Source: Zeus faber (lineage: Eukaryota > Chordata > Actinopteri > Zeiformes > Zeidae). Taken from it: DNA of 64,000 nt. The stretch is from contig OY482862.1 of the NCBI GenBank assembly GCA_960531495.1, positions 17,892,267 through 17,956,266 of the forward strand, read 5' to 3'. The notes under the pieces were generated by a model, which did not search any database, was not told where the DNA came from, and saw only the letters and a list, made by a program, of their open reading frames with translations. Below are positions 1-12,070 of this stretch, one piece after another. Made by a program: the position numbers and the translations under genes. How positions within the stretch are numbered: the stretch's first letter is position 1; each line of letters starts with the position of its first letter.

Positions 1-175
1 AAAATAACAAAAAAAAAAACGAAACAAAACTGTAATTCTCACATAATATACAATTCTTGGGGAAAAACAGACAAAATAAAGTGTCAAGTCGAACAATTAA
101 CAAGGAGAAAAAAAGGGTAGGGGTAGGTCGGGAAAAATGATATATTATTGGCCTATTGTGTAACGAATACAATTA

Positions 176-412
<237 letters not shown>

Positions 413-488
413 TTAAAATGCGAAGCAATATTGTATGTAATTATTATAGATATTAATATAGATTTGATATTGATTTAAATCTTCCTAC

Positions 489-643
489 CTGTTACGTTTG
501 TGTCTGCTTTCCCACATGGCACCCACTTGCCACCTTGAAAACGCCAGTGATTTGGATCCGCAAGAATTACATCCACAAATATATTGTAGTGGGCAGTGGG
601 ATCCAGTCCAGAGATGTTGAAGCTTAAAAATGGGAACATTCGG
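489..643 (-). CDS. tbr1: tbr1 coding exon 2 (T-box)
   Basis: This is a 155-base exon bounded by acceptor CCTCCTCCAG (just above 643) and donor GTAGGAAG (below 489). It encodes the T-box segment from [19 protein letters not shown] to GKADTNVTG, almost identical to other vertebrate Tbr1 proteins. It enters in phase 2 and leaves in phase 1. The ~1.0-kb intron between exons 1 and 2 contains an (ATA)n microsatellite and nothing else recognised. Confidence 0.96.
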
Positions 644-1120
644 CTGGAGGAGGGGGGAAGCAACACATGTAAATTATTATTATTATTTATTTAAAAAAAA
701 AAATTGCAATAAACTATTGTGATTCTTACCAATTAATTGGAATCCCAGTTTTGTTTTGATATTGTGTATAGTGAAAAATATAATTGCTTGGAGTCATTGG
801 ATCAACTTAAAAATTATCTCTAATAGGTTAAACCTATCCTGTATATTGTTTAGGTTTTATCAGGTTAAATTGTGTATTTTAATTTGCAACCTCAAGTCGA
901 AAACAACTTAGAAATACATATTTTACTTGTGATTTTTTTAAAGTTGATCCAACGGCTGATTTTCAATGCGTATACAAAAGTCCTAGATGTAGGAGGAAAG
1001 CGAGCCAAATAAATGCAAGGGTCGAAGCGTTTTAGAGCTTGGTCAGAGATCTTGCACATAGAACCAGAACGAGAATGGTAAAAAAATAGTAAAAAAAGAA
1101 AAAAGAGAAAAAAAGTTATG

Positions 1121-1154
<34 letters not shown>

Positions 1155-2348
1155 TAATAATAATAATAATAATTCATTTATTCTGAAAAACTCGGCCCGA
1201 GCACACTATATCTGCCCCATAACTATATAAATATTCAAAAACAGCCTTGAAAAAAAGCTGTCCAAAAACCCCCAAATCTGTTTTAATCTGCATCTGAATG
1301 CTTTTTGTTTACTCGGAGGCAATGTTTTTTCATCTTTAATTTGTGCATGCGTGTATTTGCTGCATGGATGCATCTATGTGTATTTCTGCATCTATATGCA
1401 CATGTATATATGCTTTAAAAGTTTTATTGTATTTTATTGTCTGCGCAGACCATATTATTTCATGCCGAATGGAACTATATTAATAAAGTTTTGCGGGCTT
1501 GTTGCTTGACAAAAAAATACGGTAAAAGCATGAGGAAATATATACAGTGACATAAACAAAATACACTGATTCCATTGTCATTGCATTGTTATTAAATGGC
1601 TGTTACAGCCATTAAACATCCACTCATTTCACGCACACGCGTCGGAAGATCCGAAACGCACTCACCGTCCCTGCTTGGTGATGATCATCTCCGTCTGGTG
1701 CCGGTGGAACTTCAGCCACAGGGCCCTGTTGCAGAGGTACACTTGTGCTTTGCCGGGCACCAGCGCGCCCTGCGCCGGGGAGAACTGGTAAAAGGCCGCT
1801 CCCTGGTACGTGTGTCCGTACTGCTGCGCGTACGGGTAGCCGGCCGACGGGTAGCCCTGCGCGGACCCGTTGGTCAGGAGGCTGTTGTAGGCTCCGTTGG
1901 CGATGACCGGGTGGTGGTGGGCCATGTACCGGCTGGGGCTCCCGATGGAGAAGGCTGCGCCGTGCTGGCTCGGGTAGGGGAACATGGCACCGGGGGCTGC
2001 TGAGACTGACTGCGGCGGCTGGCTGGACGGAGGGAAGGCGTACCTCTCTCCTGCAGATCCATCGAAAGTATGACGAGCGTCAGCCACTCCGTGCAGACCA
2101 GGGGAGAGCTTGCCCCTCTCGACGTCCCCCGACGCGCCCTTGGAGTCGGGAAAATCGTCCGCCTCCGACTGATTCGTCATCTCCCCGGAGTTTTTTTTCA
2201 GAGGTGAACTTCTCCCCAGGTTGTCACTCGTGGCTACGCCGGGACGGTCCCGCGACGGGAGCCCGGGAGACGCGCCCAAGCCGCTGCCCACGTGCAGGCA
2301 TTTCTTTGAGAGATCGGTCGTCGGCGGGATGCAATTCTCCAGCTGCAT
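489..2348 (-). CDS. tbr1: tbr1, T-box brain transcription factor 1 (5' part: exons 1 and 2)
   Basis: T-box transcription factor of the Tbr1/Eomes subfamily, a nuclear DNA-binding regulator of forebrain glutamatergic neuron identity. Seen here: coding exons 2,348-1,666 and 643-489 on the minus strand, which splice in phase (CG|C) to read R-R-M-F-P-F. The N-terminus MQLENC, the block SSPLKK..MTNQS..DNFPDSK-like, [14 protein letters not shown] and [12 protein letters not shown] follow the Tbr1 family, and [19 protein letters not shown] with [16 protein letters not shown] is the start of the T-box. The N-terminal region matches Tbr1 better than Eomes. Later exons (the rest of the T-box and the C-terminal activation region) lie left of base 1, so this is a window truncation and not a broken gene. 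Teleosts can have two tbr1 copies; I cannot tell a from b. Confidence 0.96.
1119..1172. repeat. (ATA)n microsatellite in tbr1 intron 1
   Basis: Trinucleotide tract of about 18 copies with one interruption (ATG), between tbr1 exons 1 and 2. Confidence 0.95.
1666..2348 (-). CDS. tbr1: tbr1 coding exon 1
   Basis: The exon runs from ATG at 2,348 for 227 full codons plus two bases, ending GGGACG before the donor GTGAGT. It encodes the low-complexity, Ser/Pro/Gly/Tyr-rich N-terminal region and the first ~25 residues of the T-box ([19 protein letters not shown] then IITKQG). The ATG is chosen because MQLEN matches the Tbr1 family start. The exon is GC-rich and lies within a CpG island reaching to about 2,480. 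A long antisense open frame at 1,596-2,003 is a shadow of this exon. Confidence 0.96.
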
Positions 2349-2700
2349 AGCTGAGTAGGAACCCTCTGTTATCGGGCTTTATCTCACAAATCGCCGGGGT
2401 GTGTTATCAACCTGTAATCACACGCCCGCGGAAGCGGTCCCGACACAACGCGACGCCCTCCCTGCGCTTCGAGGAGGCTCCGTTCGTGGGAGACGGAGAA
2501 TTAGCCAATTGACACCGTCCTGCAATCAGGGAGGCTTCTCTCCCCCCGTAATGAAACACGTCTCGCCATTGGTTAAGTGCGGACGGTAATTTAATTAGGC
2601 GGCCCTTAATTGGGACGGCGCGCGGGGCTCGTGCACGGCTCCTCTCGTCGACGTCACCCTTTAATTACTACACATTTTTAACGTCATCAACGTGACGTCA
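2349..2700 (-). promoter_or_regulatory. tbr1 5' flank with CRE-like sites
   Basis: The first ~130 bases continue the exon 1 CpG island and probably include the 5' UTR. Farther upstream there is a perfect palindromic cAMP-response element TGACGTCA at 2,693-2,700, with additional GACGTCA/ACGTCA half-type sites near 2,650 and 2,681, and several TTAATTA homeodomain-type motifs. No clear TATA box position was fixed, so the transcription start is unknown. The sites are seen in the sequence; their use is inference. Confidence 0.5.
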
Positions 2701-3800
2701 GTACATTTGGTTTCATATCCGTGCACGTACAATTTCCAATTGTTGATATCGATGTTTATTGTATATTGCCATTCCTTTTCTTGTTCAAACTTTATTTATT
2801 CTTTATTTATTTTGATCAATTACATTGAAGATTTATTTTATTTGAATGTACTATTTTCTATATCAATATAATACTTTCTATATCAATTTGAAAAGAGAAA
2901 AAAAAAATCACCACACTGGGACTGCCTATTCGTTAGGAAGGTGGTTTGTTCTGACATCACAGGGGGATGAATAAAGTAGTTAAATTCCTGATTGAATCGA
3001 ATCTTTTCCAATATTGCTATAAATCACCGACACTGCTGAAGAAGAGGGTGCGTCTTTGCGCAGTGTCTTTCGTTTCCTCTGCTCGTCAAGCACTTTGTAA
3101 CTTTGGATTCACTGCCACCGCTGTTTCCACGCGCGGGGGGAAAGGTATCACCTGCGGTACAGGCCACCTATTTAATCCGCGTTGTTTACCTATTTATGCG
3201 CCATAAGTGCCAAAGTATGTCTACCGGAGGAACGAAGATATATTATTAACACGCCAAAATGACAGGGCGTGACAGGCAGAGGCTCTGATGCTTTAAAATG
3301 CCTGTGAAATCACCGCGATCCTCTGAAGATGATGTGTTTATGAGCACCCCCACCCCCCCACCCCCTCCCAGGACTGGTAAATATTTCATCATACTTTGTC
3401 AAAGTTATGGAGCAGTGCACTGGCAGCAGAGGAATAAAACGGCAAATAAAAAATAAAAAACAAAACAAAAAAAATTTCAAAACCTTTTATTCCCAGACTG
3501 TTATTTAGAAATGGTGGATTTTTATGTTTATGTGTTTTATCACATGATTCTGGATTAGAGAGGTGGATGGATTGCAAGACGGAGGGGTCTACAGGCTTCA
3601 AAAGTTATTATCCGTACCATTAAACGACATAGTTCAATACATTGAATGTGTTCTCATCTGGTTCATATTCATAACAGGTGTATTAATACGACTATTATTA
3701 ATAAGACTATATCATCATGTTTGAGATCTTCATATGTAAAAAAAAAAAAAAAGGGAGTCAAATAAATTCTGATGTCTTTTTATTTTTTTGGTGCATCTTC
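2701..3800. other. Gene-free AT-rich upstream region of tbr1
   Basis: Short open frames only; none resembles a known protein. Homopolymer A runs and a short C-rich patch near 3,345-3,370 are seen. No repeat family was recognised. Confidence 0.6.
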
Positions 3801-3814
3801 GAAATTGTTAATGA

Positions 3815-4597
3815 ATAGATTTACACTATAGCCTTGGAGGGATTGTAGATTCCATTGAAATGGAAAGATTCTCTCCTAGAGGCAACCGAGGAACACTCCT
3901 CAATTACTCCTTAAAAGGTTAAAAGATTACGAGGCTGATGAAGAACCAGTCCCAGGTTCACCGAGCACAGGATGCGTCGCGCAAACATTAGCTCTACTGA
4001 CGACACAGGTAAGCCATTGCGCCAGTCCCATTATTCCACCTGGTTTCTATCTGATTATGTTAAGATAAAGACCAAGCTGCATGGACACTTACAAACAACT
4101 GGCTGTAACTCATCTGGGAGGCAGAATTAAAGCCTCCTCGTGTAATAGGTAGTGACGGGCTGGTAGTGCGAACAAAGAGCCGCGCTACCAGGCTAACAAG
4201 AGAGGTCATTACAGCGGGGGCCATAGGGTCCAGCAATCTATTTCTGTGAAACATGCAAGCACGGGCTTGCCTGCGCCAGAGCCGGAGAGGCCACCCTCCA
4301 CTCTTCTCATTAGAGGATTATGGTTCACTTCCATCACTGATCTTTGATAATAAGCTGGCTTTCGCTTTCCCCCTGAACAAACCAATTGTTGAATCATCCG
4401 AGCAGCAGCATCTCAGTGCCCCGTCCCCACCACCCCCACCCCCAGCCCCACCGCAACTCCCTCCACCGCGCTGGAGCCTTTTGTTTATCAGCTCGACTAC
4501 CTTTCTCCCATTGGCCTGTGGTGGTGGTCATAACCAAACGGGGTGGATGGGGGTGATTAGCTGTGGCTGTGGCGAGGCCATCCCTGTGGGAGTTTGG

Positions 4598-4695
<98 letters not shown>

Positions 4696-6260
4696 TTTCA
4701 CTGACCAGCTGATGTTCATGCACACGCTGTGAATTTGTGGTAATATTAATGAGCAATAATAATCATTATGTTGTAATTATGATATTGGAATTTTCATTGT
4801 TGATGATTAAATAAGCAAATCGGCTGCATTTTAGAGGCTGCGTACATTGTATCCCCAATCTGTCCAACACACAGTGCAGATCCGGCTCAAAGCATAGACA
4901 CACTCCGAGGAGAACCGGCATTAACCTCCTTGACAGGTCCCTATAAAAGATATCCATACGTCTTGTATAAGAGTATGAAAAATTAGAATTGTGCAACGTG
5001 TCACACTCATATGCGTGCTTTTCTTTTGAAAGAAAAAAGCACCATCACCATTTTCATTGCTGTGCCAAGAAATGTGTTTGCCACCTGGGTCTAATCTAAT
5101 CAATGGGAATGACAAGGAGAGAAAAAGCCTGAAAGTGAGCACCAGCTTAGGGACTTTACCTAATGCCCACTACTGTCACTTCAATGATGTGATCACAGCA
5201 CACAATATGACAACAAAATTATAGCCAGCAAGGATATGGGGACATAGTGTGCTGGCCCAGTCAGGTGAAATTGCTTTTTCTGACTATGAAATGGCTTGTC
5301 TCTTGTCGGATGGGTAAACATTTCCCTGTCAGGCCAGTAATAAGCGATGAGGCACACTGGGCTGAACTAAGAGGATAGAGCCAAGGTTATTTGGGATTCA
5401 TGACAGGTAGTGGCTTATATTACAGTGGCACTAAAATTTTTATGGGAATGCATTTAAGATGGTCCTTAAGTTATTTATATGTTGTTTGCCAGATGTCACA
5501 TTGCAATTTCCATCAATGTATCCTCCCACCACCCCCCGCCCCTTTTGCTTGACGTTTTGATCTGAAAAAATAAAGGCAAAAAAATAGCGCTATTTTAAGA
5601 CTTTAATTAGCTGGCACAACTAATTTGTTTAAGGGTGGTGACGCTTTGTTTGTCTGATGCAAACACAGCCATTGCCCCCTGCGGTCTGCAGCCACCAGCG
5701 GCGGGCCCTGTCACAGGGAATCAGGACGCTTCCTCAAAGAGAAGACAGCTGGTGGTCCGCTAAGGGGCGGCGTGGACAGTTGTGGCTTTTAAACCCTTAT
5801 TAGTCCTCCTCCCTGGACACATGGAGGCACGCGTCAACGTCTACCCAGAAGTGCACCCCTACACCCGCTCATTATTGATGTCCTTTTAGGATTCCGAGCC
5901 CCGGAACCACGGCCGGGCCAGACCACCAAGCTCACAGCAAATTAACCTCAGGACAGGTGATCATGACGCCGACCGTGGAGACAAGTGAGATAGATGGCTT
6001 TCAGAGCCGCATCCAGGACTAACACCCAGGATTTAGGATAGTTCAGGGGGGGAAAAAAATCTGAATTATACATTTCTGTCCCTATTTGGAAGGTAATACT
6101 GTACATAGAGAAGCAGCGTTGTGAGTTTGACTCCAGATCCACAAAGTCTTCATCATTCTTCACTTTAAACCCATCTCTGATGACAATTCGTCCGCAGGCT
6201 GTGTTGTATTCATGTGAACGGGTCTAATTTGCATTTCTTACCTGTATTTATGGAATCTAT
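3815..6260. other. Unique non-coding region, candidate regulatory DNA near tbr1
   Basis: Apart from the (CA)n at 4,600-4,694, this stretch is complex, non-repetitive sequence with no long believable coding frame. Blocks around 3,850-4,400, 5,160-5,420 and 5,600-5,990 have balanced base composition and many homeodomain (TAATTA), SOX/TCF and E-box-like words, as conserved developmental enhancers often do. Conservation cannot be judged from one sequence, so this is a candidate only. Confidence 0.3.
4600..4694. repeat. (CA)n microsatellite, ~47 copies
   Basis: An uninterrupted 94-base CA dinucleotide run. It creates long His-Thr or Cys-Val open frames on both strands that are not genes. Confidence 0.98.
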
Positions 6261-8800
6261 AGCCCAAAAGGTGTGAGCAAATCGAGACAGCTTGGATATG
6301 GAATTCAAATGAGCGAGGGGTTGTACACATTTGTTAAATTAATAAATATACACTAAATTATAAAAATAACAAGTTAATTAACATTTCACTTGCAGTATTG
6401 GTATTTTATCCTACTATTTCTTAATTTATAGTTCTGTGGTTACACACACTTTAATACACGTGTGATCGGATTATCACATGTAATATTGATAATATAATAT
6501 ATATAATATAGTAAACTTTAAAAAGATAGAGAGGTCATTAATTACCGGTAAACCAAGTTCCAAGAGTTGACGTACAAAGGGCAAATAAACGACTCAACAT
6601 TTACATGTGATGCTGTTTAGCAGCGTATAACTTGGGTCCACCGCACCATTACATCTCCAATAAGGTGCCAAAACGCAATACACAATACAGACCTGGAATT
6701 TGTCCCGTTAGTGTGTTCTAGGGCCTGAACGAGACCAAGGCTGCGTGGTAATGAGCGCAGAGCGAAGGAGGAGCCTTTTGGCTTTGCTCCAGATGAGACA
6801 GTGATGGGGAGAACGACTTCAGAATAAAGCAGCTGGAACAAATAGGGGATGTCGTTCCGGTGAGTTCTGACCAGGAAGCCGCTGGTGGGATCAGCATCAG
6901 AATCACAATCGGTTTATTGGGCCGAGGACGCTTTCATGCACCGAATATGTCCTGGTAACAATTGGCGGATTCGAGTCTAAAAAAAACAAAACAAGAATAC
7001 ATACAGAATATACTATTGTATCATACATAAATGTGCTCTATACAACCGATAAAAATATAAGATACAAAACGCTATGACAGGGTCTAAGTGGCAGCAAGGA
7101 TAAGTGTTGAATATAAATATAAATGTACATATAAATGTACTATATTTGGTGCAGATACAGAACATTACTGTTGTGTCCGTTCGAATGCAATGCACATTGC
7201 GGTAAAGAGAAGTAGCTCTTGTGAAATTTAGTCTCCGCCCTGCTACAAACTGCCAGCGCTGCCTGTCGAAATCCAGAAGTTAAGTTTAACAATCGACCCG
7301 GGATATAATGTCAGAAATCACAAAGTGCACGACAAGGCTAATGTCCCAACTAAAATTTATTTTATCACCTGCGACTGACCTGTTATCAACTGTTTGGTTT
7401 GTTGCTAGTCCCTTTAAATATTTAAAGGGCCTGTGTGACCCTCGGAGTGCAGTTGGGGTTTGTGACCATTTTGTTATTTCTGCTGCCATGCACCGTCAGA
7501 CGGCTGTGAGTGAGGAACACCGGCCACTGCCCCCGCCGGAGCCCGCCGCATGAAAAATTCAGGCCGGCGCGGCTTTTCGGGGCCATTTCCGATGAAAAGG
7601 CGCGCAGAAATGAAACTGACTTATGCCAAATGAATGTCATTGGATTGCTGTGATTGCGAGGCTGATGTCTGCAACCCGGAAATTATTTATAAAAACACCG
7701 GAGCCGTCTTAAGAGTGGCCGTGCCGCAAAAGTGCGCGCACGCTCGACGGCGACTCCTCGGAGACCCCTCGTGTGCCATCTCCGCCCCGAGACGAGAGCC
7801 GGGAAGGAGCAGGAGCGCTCCTCCGGACGAACCCGAGCCCCGTTCCGGTTTATTAGAGGAATGAGGAGATATTTCGGGTATTAAAACCATGTTGCATTGT
7901 AATGTCTGCTAGGTGGGAAGCCCCTGATGGCAGGTGGGTTTTCATCTTGTTTAAAACAAACAAAAAAAAACAACAAGTTGAAACAAGTAACTTGTGACCC
8001 AATTAATACGCATCCATTATTTTGGTCACTGGAGATTATGAATTATAACTCCTCCCCCTCCCCCAAAAAAGAAAAAGAAATTGGTGATTAAACTGTGGTG
8101 CGAGATATCATTTGAAGATCATTGGACCACTTGAATATGATTTATGTGAACATAATGAGATTTGCTCGGAGGGATAACACCTGCTCCCCCCCCCCCCCGA
8201 ACAAAATATATTTGGTGAAAAGGGAGCAAACAGGCGATTGTCGTGTTACGAGAATAATCTTCATTAAAATCACAGGCAACAACACCAGGCCAACGCGCAG
8301 CTCATTGGGAATGCGGTGTGAAAAGAGAGGCCCACAGATTAGCACTCCACGCAACTCATGTTTAATTTATCCAGGAGCGATGCTGCCGAGAGCCCAACCA
8401 TTCTGCCGGAGGATCGGGGGGCTGAGGAAAAAAACAAAAAACGGGGGGTAAAAAAGGCCAAAAAAAACCAAAACCCGAAATAATGCGTCCTGGGGTAGAA
8501 ACGCCGCACAGACGGATGAGCAAACACAATTGAGAGTGAGAGCGTTAGAGACGTCTCCGGTGAGTTTAGCGCCATTTTCCGCGGAGGCGTAATATCGCTG
8601 CTTTAGGATTTTTAATATTTCAGGAGGCCGACTTCTGAGTGAATGGAACGGGCAGAAGTGATACACGGTACTTAACCTTTTGTTCCTTTTTCTGAGAACT
8701 TCTCTACAAACGCCTACTGCACGCGTCGTATAATCCTGAAAAATCCGAGCGGTTGAAAACAACAAAAGTGCCCTTGCGTTCAACTATAGAGAGGAAGCCC
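6260..8800. other. Gene-free region with a possible dispersed repeat
   Basis: No supported coding exon. From about 6,888 to 7,200 the sequence begins with a CAGAATCACAATC..TTTATTG-type word typical of a dispersed teleost repeat, but I cannot name the family or fix its ends. Around 7,480-7,860 the sequence is GC-richer without a recognised gene. A poly-C run lies at 8,186-8,199. Confidence 0.3.
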
Positions 8801-10025
8801 TGAACCAATTTCTGTGACTCTACGCCGCACCTCCATCCTCCTCCCCACGGCAGAGTGAAATGGAATTGCCTCTCACATTCAAAGACAGCTCTCGGAAGGT
8901 GATAATAGAGCTACTCCCTGCTGTCTGCAGGCAGGAAATAGGAAAGTGGCATATGGGGCCAGGAACCAAATAGAGAGATGTGACCAGGCAAGGGAAGGAA
9001 CCAAAGGAAAGGTTAATGATCAGCTCGGAATTCTACAGGGAGGGAACAAAACCCTGTTCCGGGCTGAGGAGGAAAAATAAAAATGCGACGTGATTTATGT
9101 CTCCACAACTTACATCTTGCGCCGCTGCCGCGGCAAACAAACACAGATGGATGAAGTAAAAAAAATGTAATTGATGTAAAAGGCTTATCGAGGAATAGGG
9201 AGTCATTCGGTCGAGAAGCAGCAGAAAGCAAATAGTTCCTCTCAAAAACTTGCAGGATGAGTGAAGCCGATACCTTATCGTGCCGTCAAAAACAACACTT
9301 CAGCCATCACCATCCATTCCAAACTACAGCCTGGTGTCCTGCTGTAGGTCACAAGGCAGCTTGGGCCTGCAGTATTCGCGTTTCCACAAATCACGGAGAC
9401 GTAATTATTTAAATCGAACTTCGACTGCATCCGAACACGAAACGTAAAAACACAGCACACCCATAAATGAGATTAAAAAAAATTAAAAAACAAGGAACCA
9501 CTTAAACATCCTGTATAACAAGCGTGGCTGCAAACGCAAACAGGAGAATTAGTGCAGACAGGTGCGTGAGGTGTGTGAGCAACAGGGGAAATGTACATTA
9601 GCGCAGAATGACCTAACTTTCAAATTTCCACCCAGCTGTTACCACGCCCTGCCGGCGGCAGTTTGTGCCCTTTCAGCACATTTTATCATAACTATCATTA
9701 ATGTTCACCGAGGATCAACCGTCAAGCAATTTTACCTGGGTTTGGCTCTGTGTGCTCAGCTTCTGTCCCCATTCAGTTTAATTTGCCTTTTTTTTAAAAT
9801 TATTATCATTAAGGATGTCAGAATAAAAAGCGGATGGCCAATACTGGAGACATTAATATTGGTCGTTTTTGAACTGTGGGGCGTTCATCTCTTCTGGTCA
9901 CGTGTTCTGGATGGTATCTGTCATGCGAAAAACAGATGCAATATTGCAAATACCATGGTACAAGTAGATGTGCATGCAAGTAGAGGTACATGTATGCAAA
10001 GACAAAACTACATGGGTAAGTAGGG
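8800..10025. other. Gene-free region, unique sequence
   Basis: No recognised protein. The 8,860-9,000 block is compact unique sequence that could be a conserved non-coding element. Open frames on the plus strand up to 10,023 have no family-like features. Confidence 0.3.
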
Positions 10026-10029
10026 CAGA

Positions 10030-10204
10030 CACGCACGCATGTACACACATACACACATACACACACACACAAAATGTGTGAAATGAAATATGCATACAGG
10101 AAAACACAGGAGACGGCGGTATGTTTCAGTGTGTTTGTGTGTGTATGTGTGTGTGTGTGCGTGCGTGCGCGAGCGCGTGCGCGTGCGTGTGCGTGTGCGT
10201 ACAC
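10030..10204. repeat. (CA)n / (GT)(GC)n pair, Z-DNA-prone inverted arrangement
   Basis: A CA tract (10,030-10,072) is followed after about 60 bases by a GT tract grading into GTGCGTGC and GCGC-containing alternation (10,130-10,204). The two arms are roughly complementary, so they could pair. Alternating purine-pyrimidine with GC steps is the classic Z-DNA-forming type. Confidence 0.85.
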
Positions 10205-10692
10205 CGTCATGACTTTGACCATCCTACGGGCACAGTGTGTTTTACACCCGAGGGCTACGAAGACGCAAAGCAACATGACACGGACACGCTTGTCCGCGAT
10301 CTGACAGCTAGATCATTTGTTCTTGACAAGATAACACTTAAAAGCAGAGGTGGCAACACAGTGTCTTCAGAGGCGGATGGATCGATACTCCGGCCCTTCG
10401 CCGGGACGGGCGGACGCAGCTCCCCAAAGGTGACGATCCCCCTCGACCCGTTTGGGAATATCACGACGTCGCATCCTGACCGTTTCGTCAGCGGTGGCGT
10501 TGTGTTTTGGTTTTTTTTTTTGTCTTTTCTTTATCCTTTTTAACCAGAATCTATCAAAAACGACGGGGTCTGATCGGAAGCCACGGTGCATCCTGGACTC
10601 CAGATGTGTGTCTCTGCTCCGGCTGAGTGTCAAGGGAACAGTCCCCTCTCCCCGGACGCCACCAGAGTGCTGGAAATCACCCACAATCCTGC

Positions 10693-10731
10693 TTCCTTTC
10701 CTTTCTTTCTTTCTTTCTTTCTTTCTTTCCT
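10693..10731. repeat. (TTTC)n microsatellite
   Basis: A tetranucleotide pyrimidine tract of about 9 copies. Confidence 0.9.
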
Positions 10732-11040
10732 TTCCCTACTAAATCTACAGCCGTAAATAAAAAATCAAACACGTCCTTCAAATATTCAACAGTGCCATTT
10801 CCTCCCTGGGAGAGGGGTAAGGTAATATTGGTGAATAATGTAGACAAACTGGGATCTCCCGGCGTTTGTCTCCACAGACATCACTCCGGTGCCACTCGAG
10901 CGGCAGACATCACGCGGTGACATCACCGCTCACGTACGAAAATACGGAAAGACAGTCGAACCCCGGCGCCGCTACTTGCGCCAACTCAAAAGCGGGCAGT
11001 GGTGTTGTTCATATTCCAACCAATCTATTCGGCCATCTGT

Positions 11041-11215
11041 TGACGCTCCAAAAAAAAAAAAAAAAAAATCCCCCAAAAAAATCACGGCCCGACCGCCGTT
11101 TCGCAACGCAGCGCCGCCGCGAGTCCGCCTTTGTTGTTTGATACCGAGGAGGGGGAAAAAAAAAAGCCCCCAAAAAAACCCAACAAAAAAAAAACAAAAA
11201 AACCCCGACGCCTGC
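11041..11215. repeat. Poly-A / poly-C low-complexity tract
   Basis: A-rich stretches broken by short C runs at 11,050-11,090 and 11,150-11,210. The open frames through this region are lysine- or phenylalanine-rich artefacts. Confidence 0.8.
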
Positions 11216-12021
11216 CTGCTTGTGAGACGCACATCTCCTGCATCTCGGGTGATTTGTGTTGGGTGTGTGAAAGTAAAAGCCGCAGGGACAGGCGGCTAAG
11301 GACCGAGAAAACAAGATCTCGGCGGCAGCAGGGCTCTCTACCTTGCAGATTAGGGCACTGGGAGCACTTTGCAGGTTGTTGTCACAGGTAGGACGGGGGA
11401 GGATTGCGCCCGCTATCCCCAGGTTACACGAGGTGTGAACAAAATATGCTGCCAATTTAACCGGCGCAGAATTAGAGGACGGGGACGTTCCTTTTATCCG
11501 CAGTCGTTCCCCCTGCTCGGCTCCATGAATAAAGACCGTTTAGTATCGCGTAGAATCCTGCTGCGTTTAACGACGACAACAACAACAACAACAACAACAA
11601 CAAAAAAAAGGATTATATGATTATATCATAGCTGCAAATAAACATGCATGTTTTCCAACGAGTCGTAATTTTTAACCAGGCCATTAGCGACGCTGCTAGA
11701 ACAACAACCCGGCACCAGACGAGGAATCAAAAAAAAAAAAAAAAAAGGAAATAACGTCCAAATTTTCGAGAGGCTGAATCGCGTCGCGGGGACAAAGAGA
11801 GAGTGTGAGCATTGGCACGGGAACGGCTGATCTTGGGGGAGTTGGCGAGGCGACCAGCGAGCAGGAGCATTACATATGGTGTGCCATTTTCACAGCTTCC
11901 ACAAAGAGCAGACAAAAAAGTGTAATATCTCACCAGCCACCAGCTAATAAACAAGCGGTGGAATATGCTGGAGAGGCTGGGAGGAGAGGGGGGAAGTGGA
12001 GGTGCGCAAGGCCCGAGGAAG

Positions 12022-12070
12022 GCGGCGGTGGCGGCGGCGGTGGCGGTGGCGGCGGCGGCGGCGGCCTCCC
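12022..12070. repeat. (GGC/GGT)n trinucleotide tract
   Basis: Short GGC/GGT repeat followed by a C run; purine-rich and capable of G-quadruplex formation on the plus strand. No coding gene covers it convincingly. Confidence 0.85.

Noticed and set aside
1596-2003. 135-codon plus-strand frame
   Set aside because: It is antisense to tbr1 exon 1, whose conserved protein is on the minus strand.
4253-4756. Frames through CA repeat (His-Thr and Cys-Val runs), and similar ones at 9,818, 36,732, 41,371 and 60,491
   Set aside because: Translations of dinucleotide repeats.
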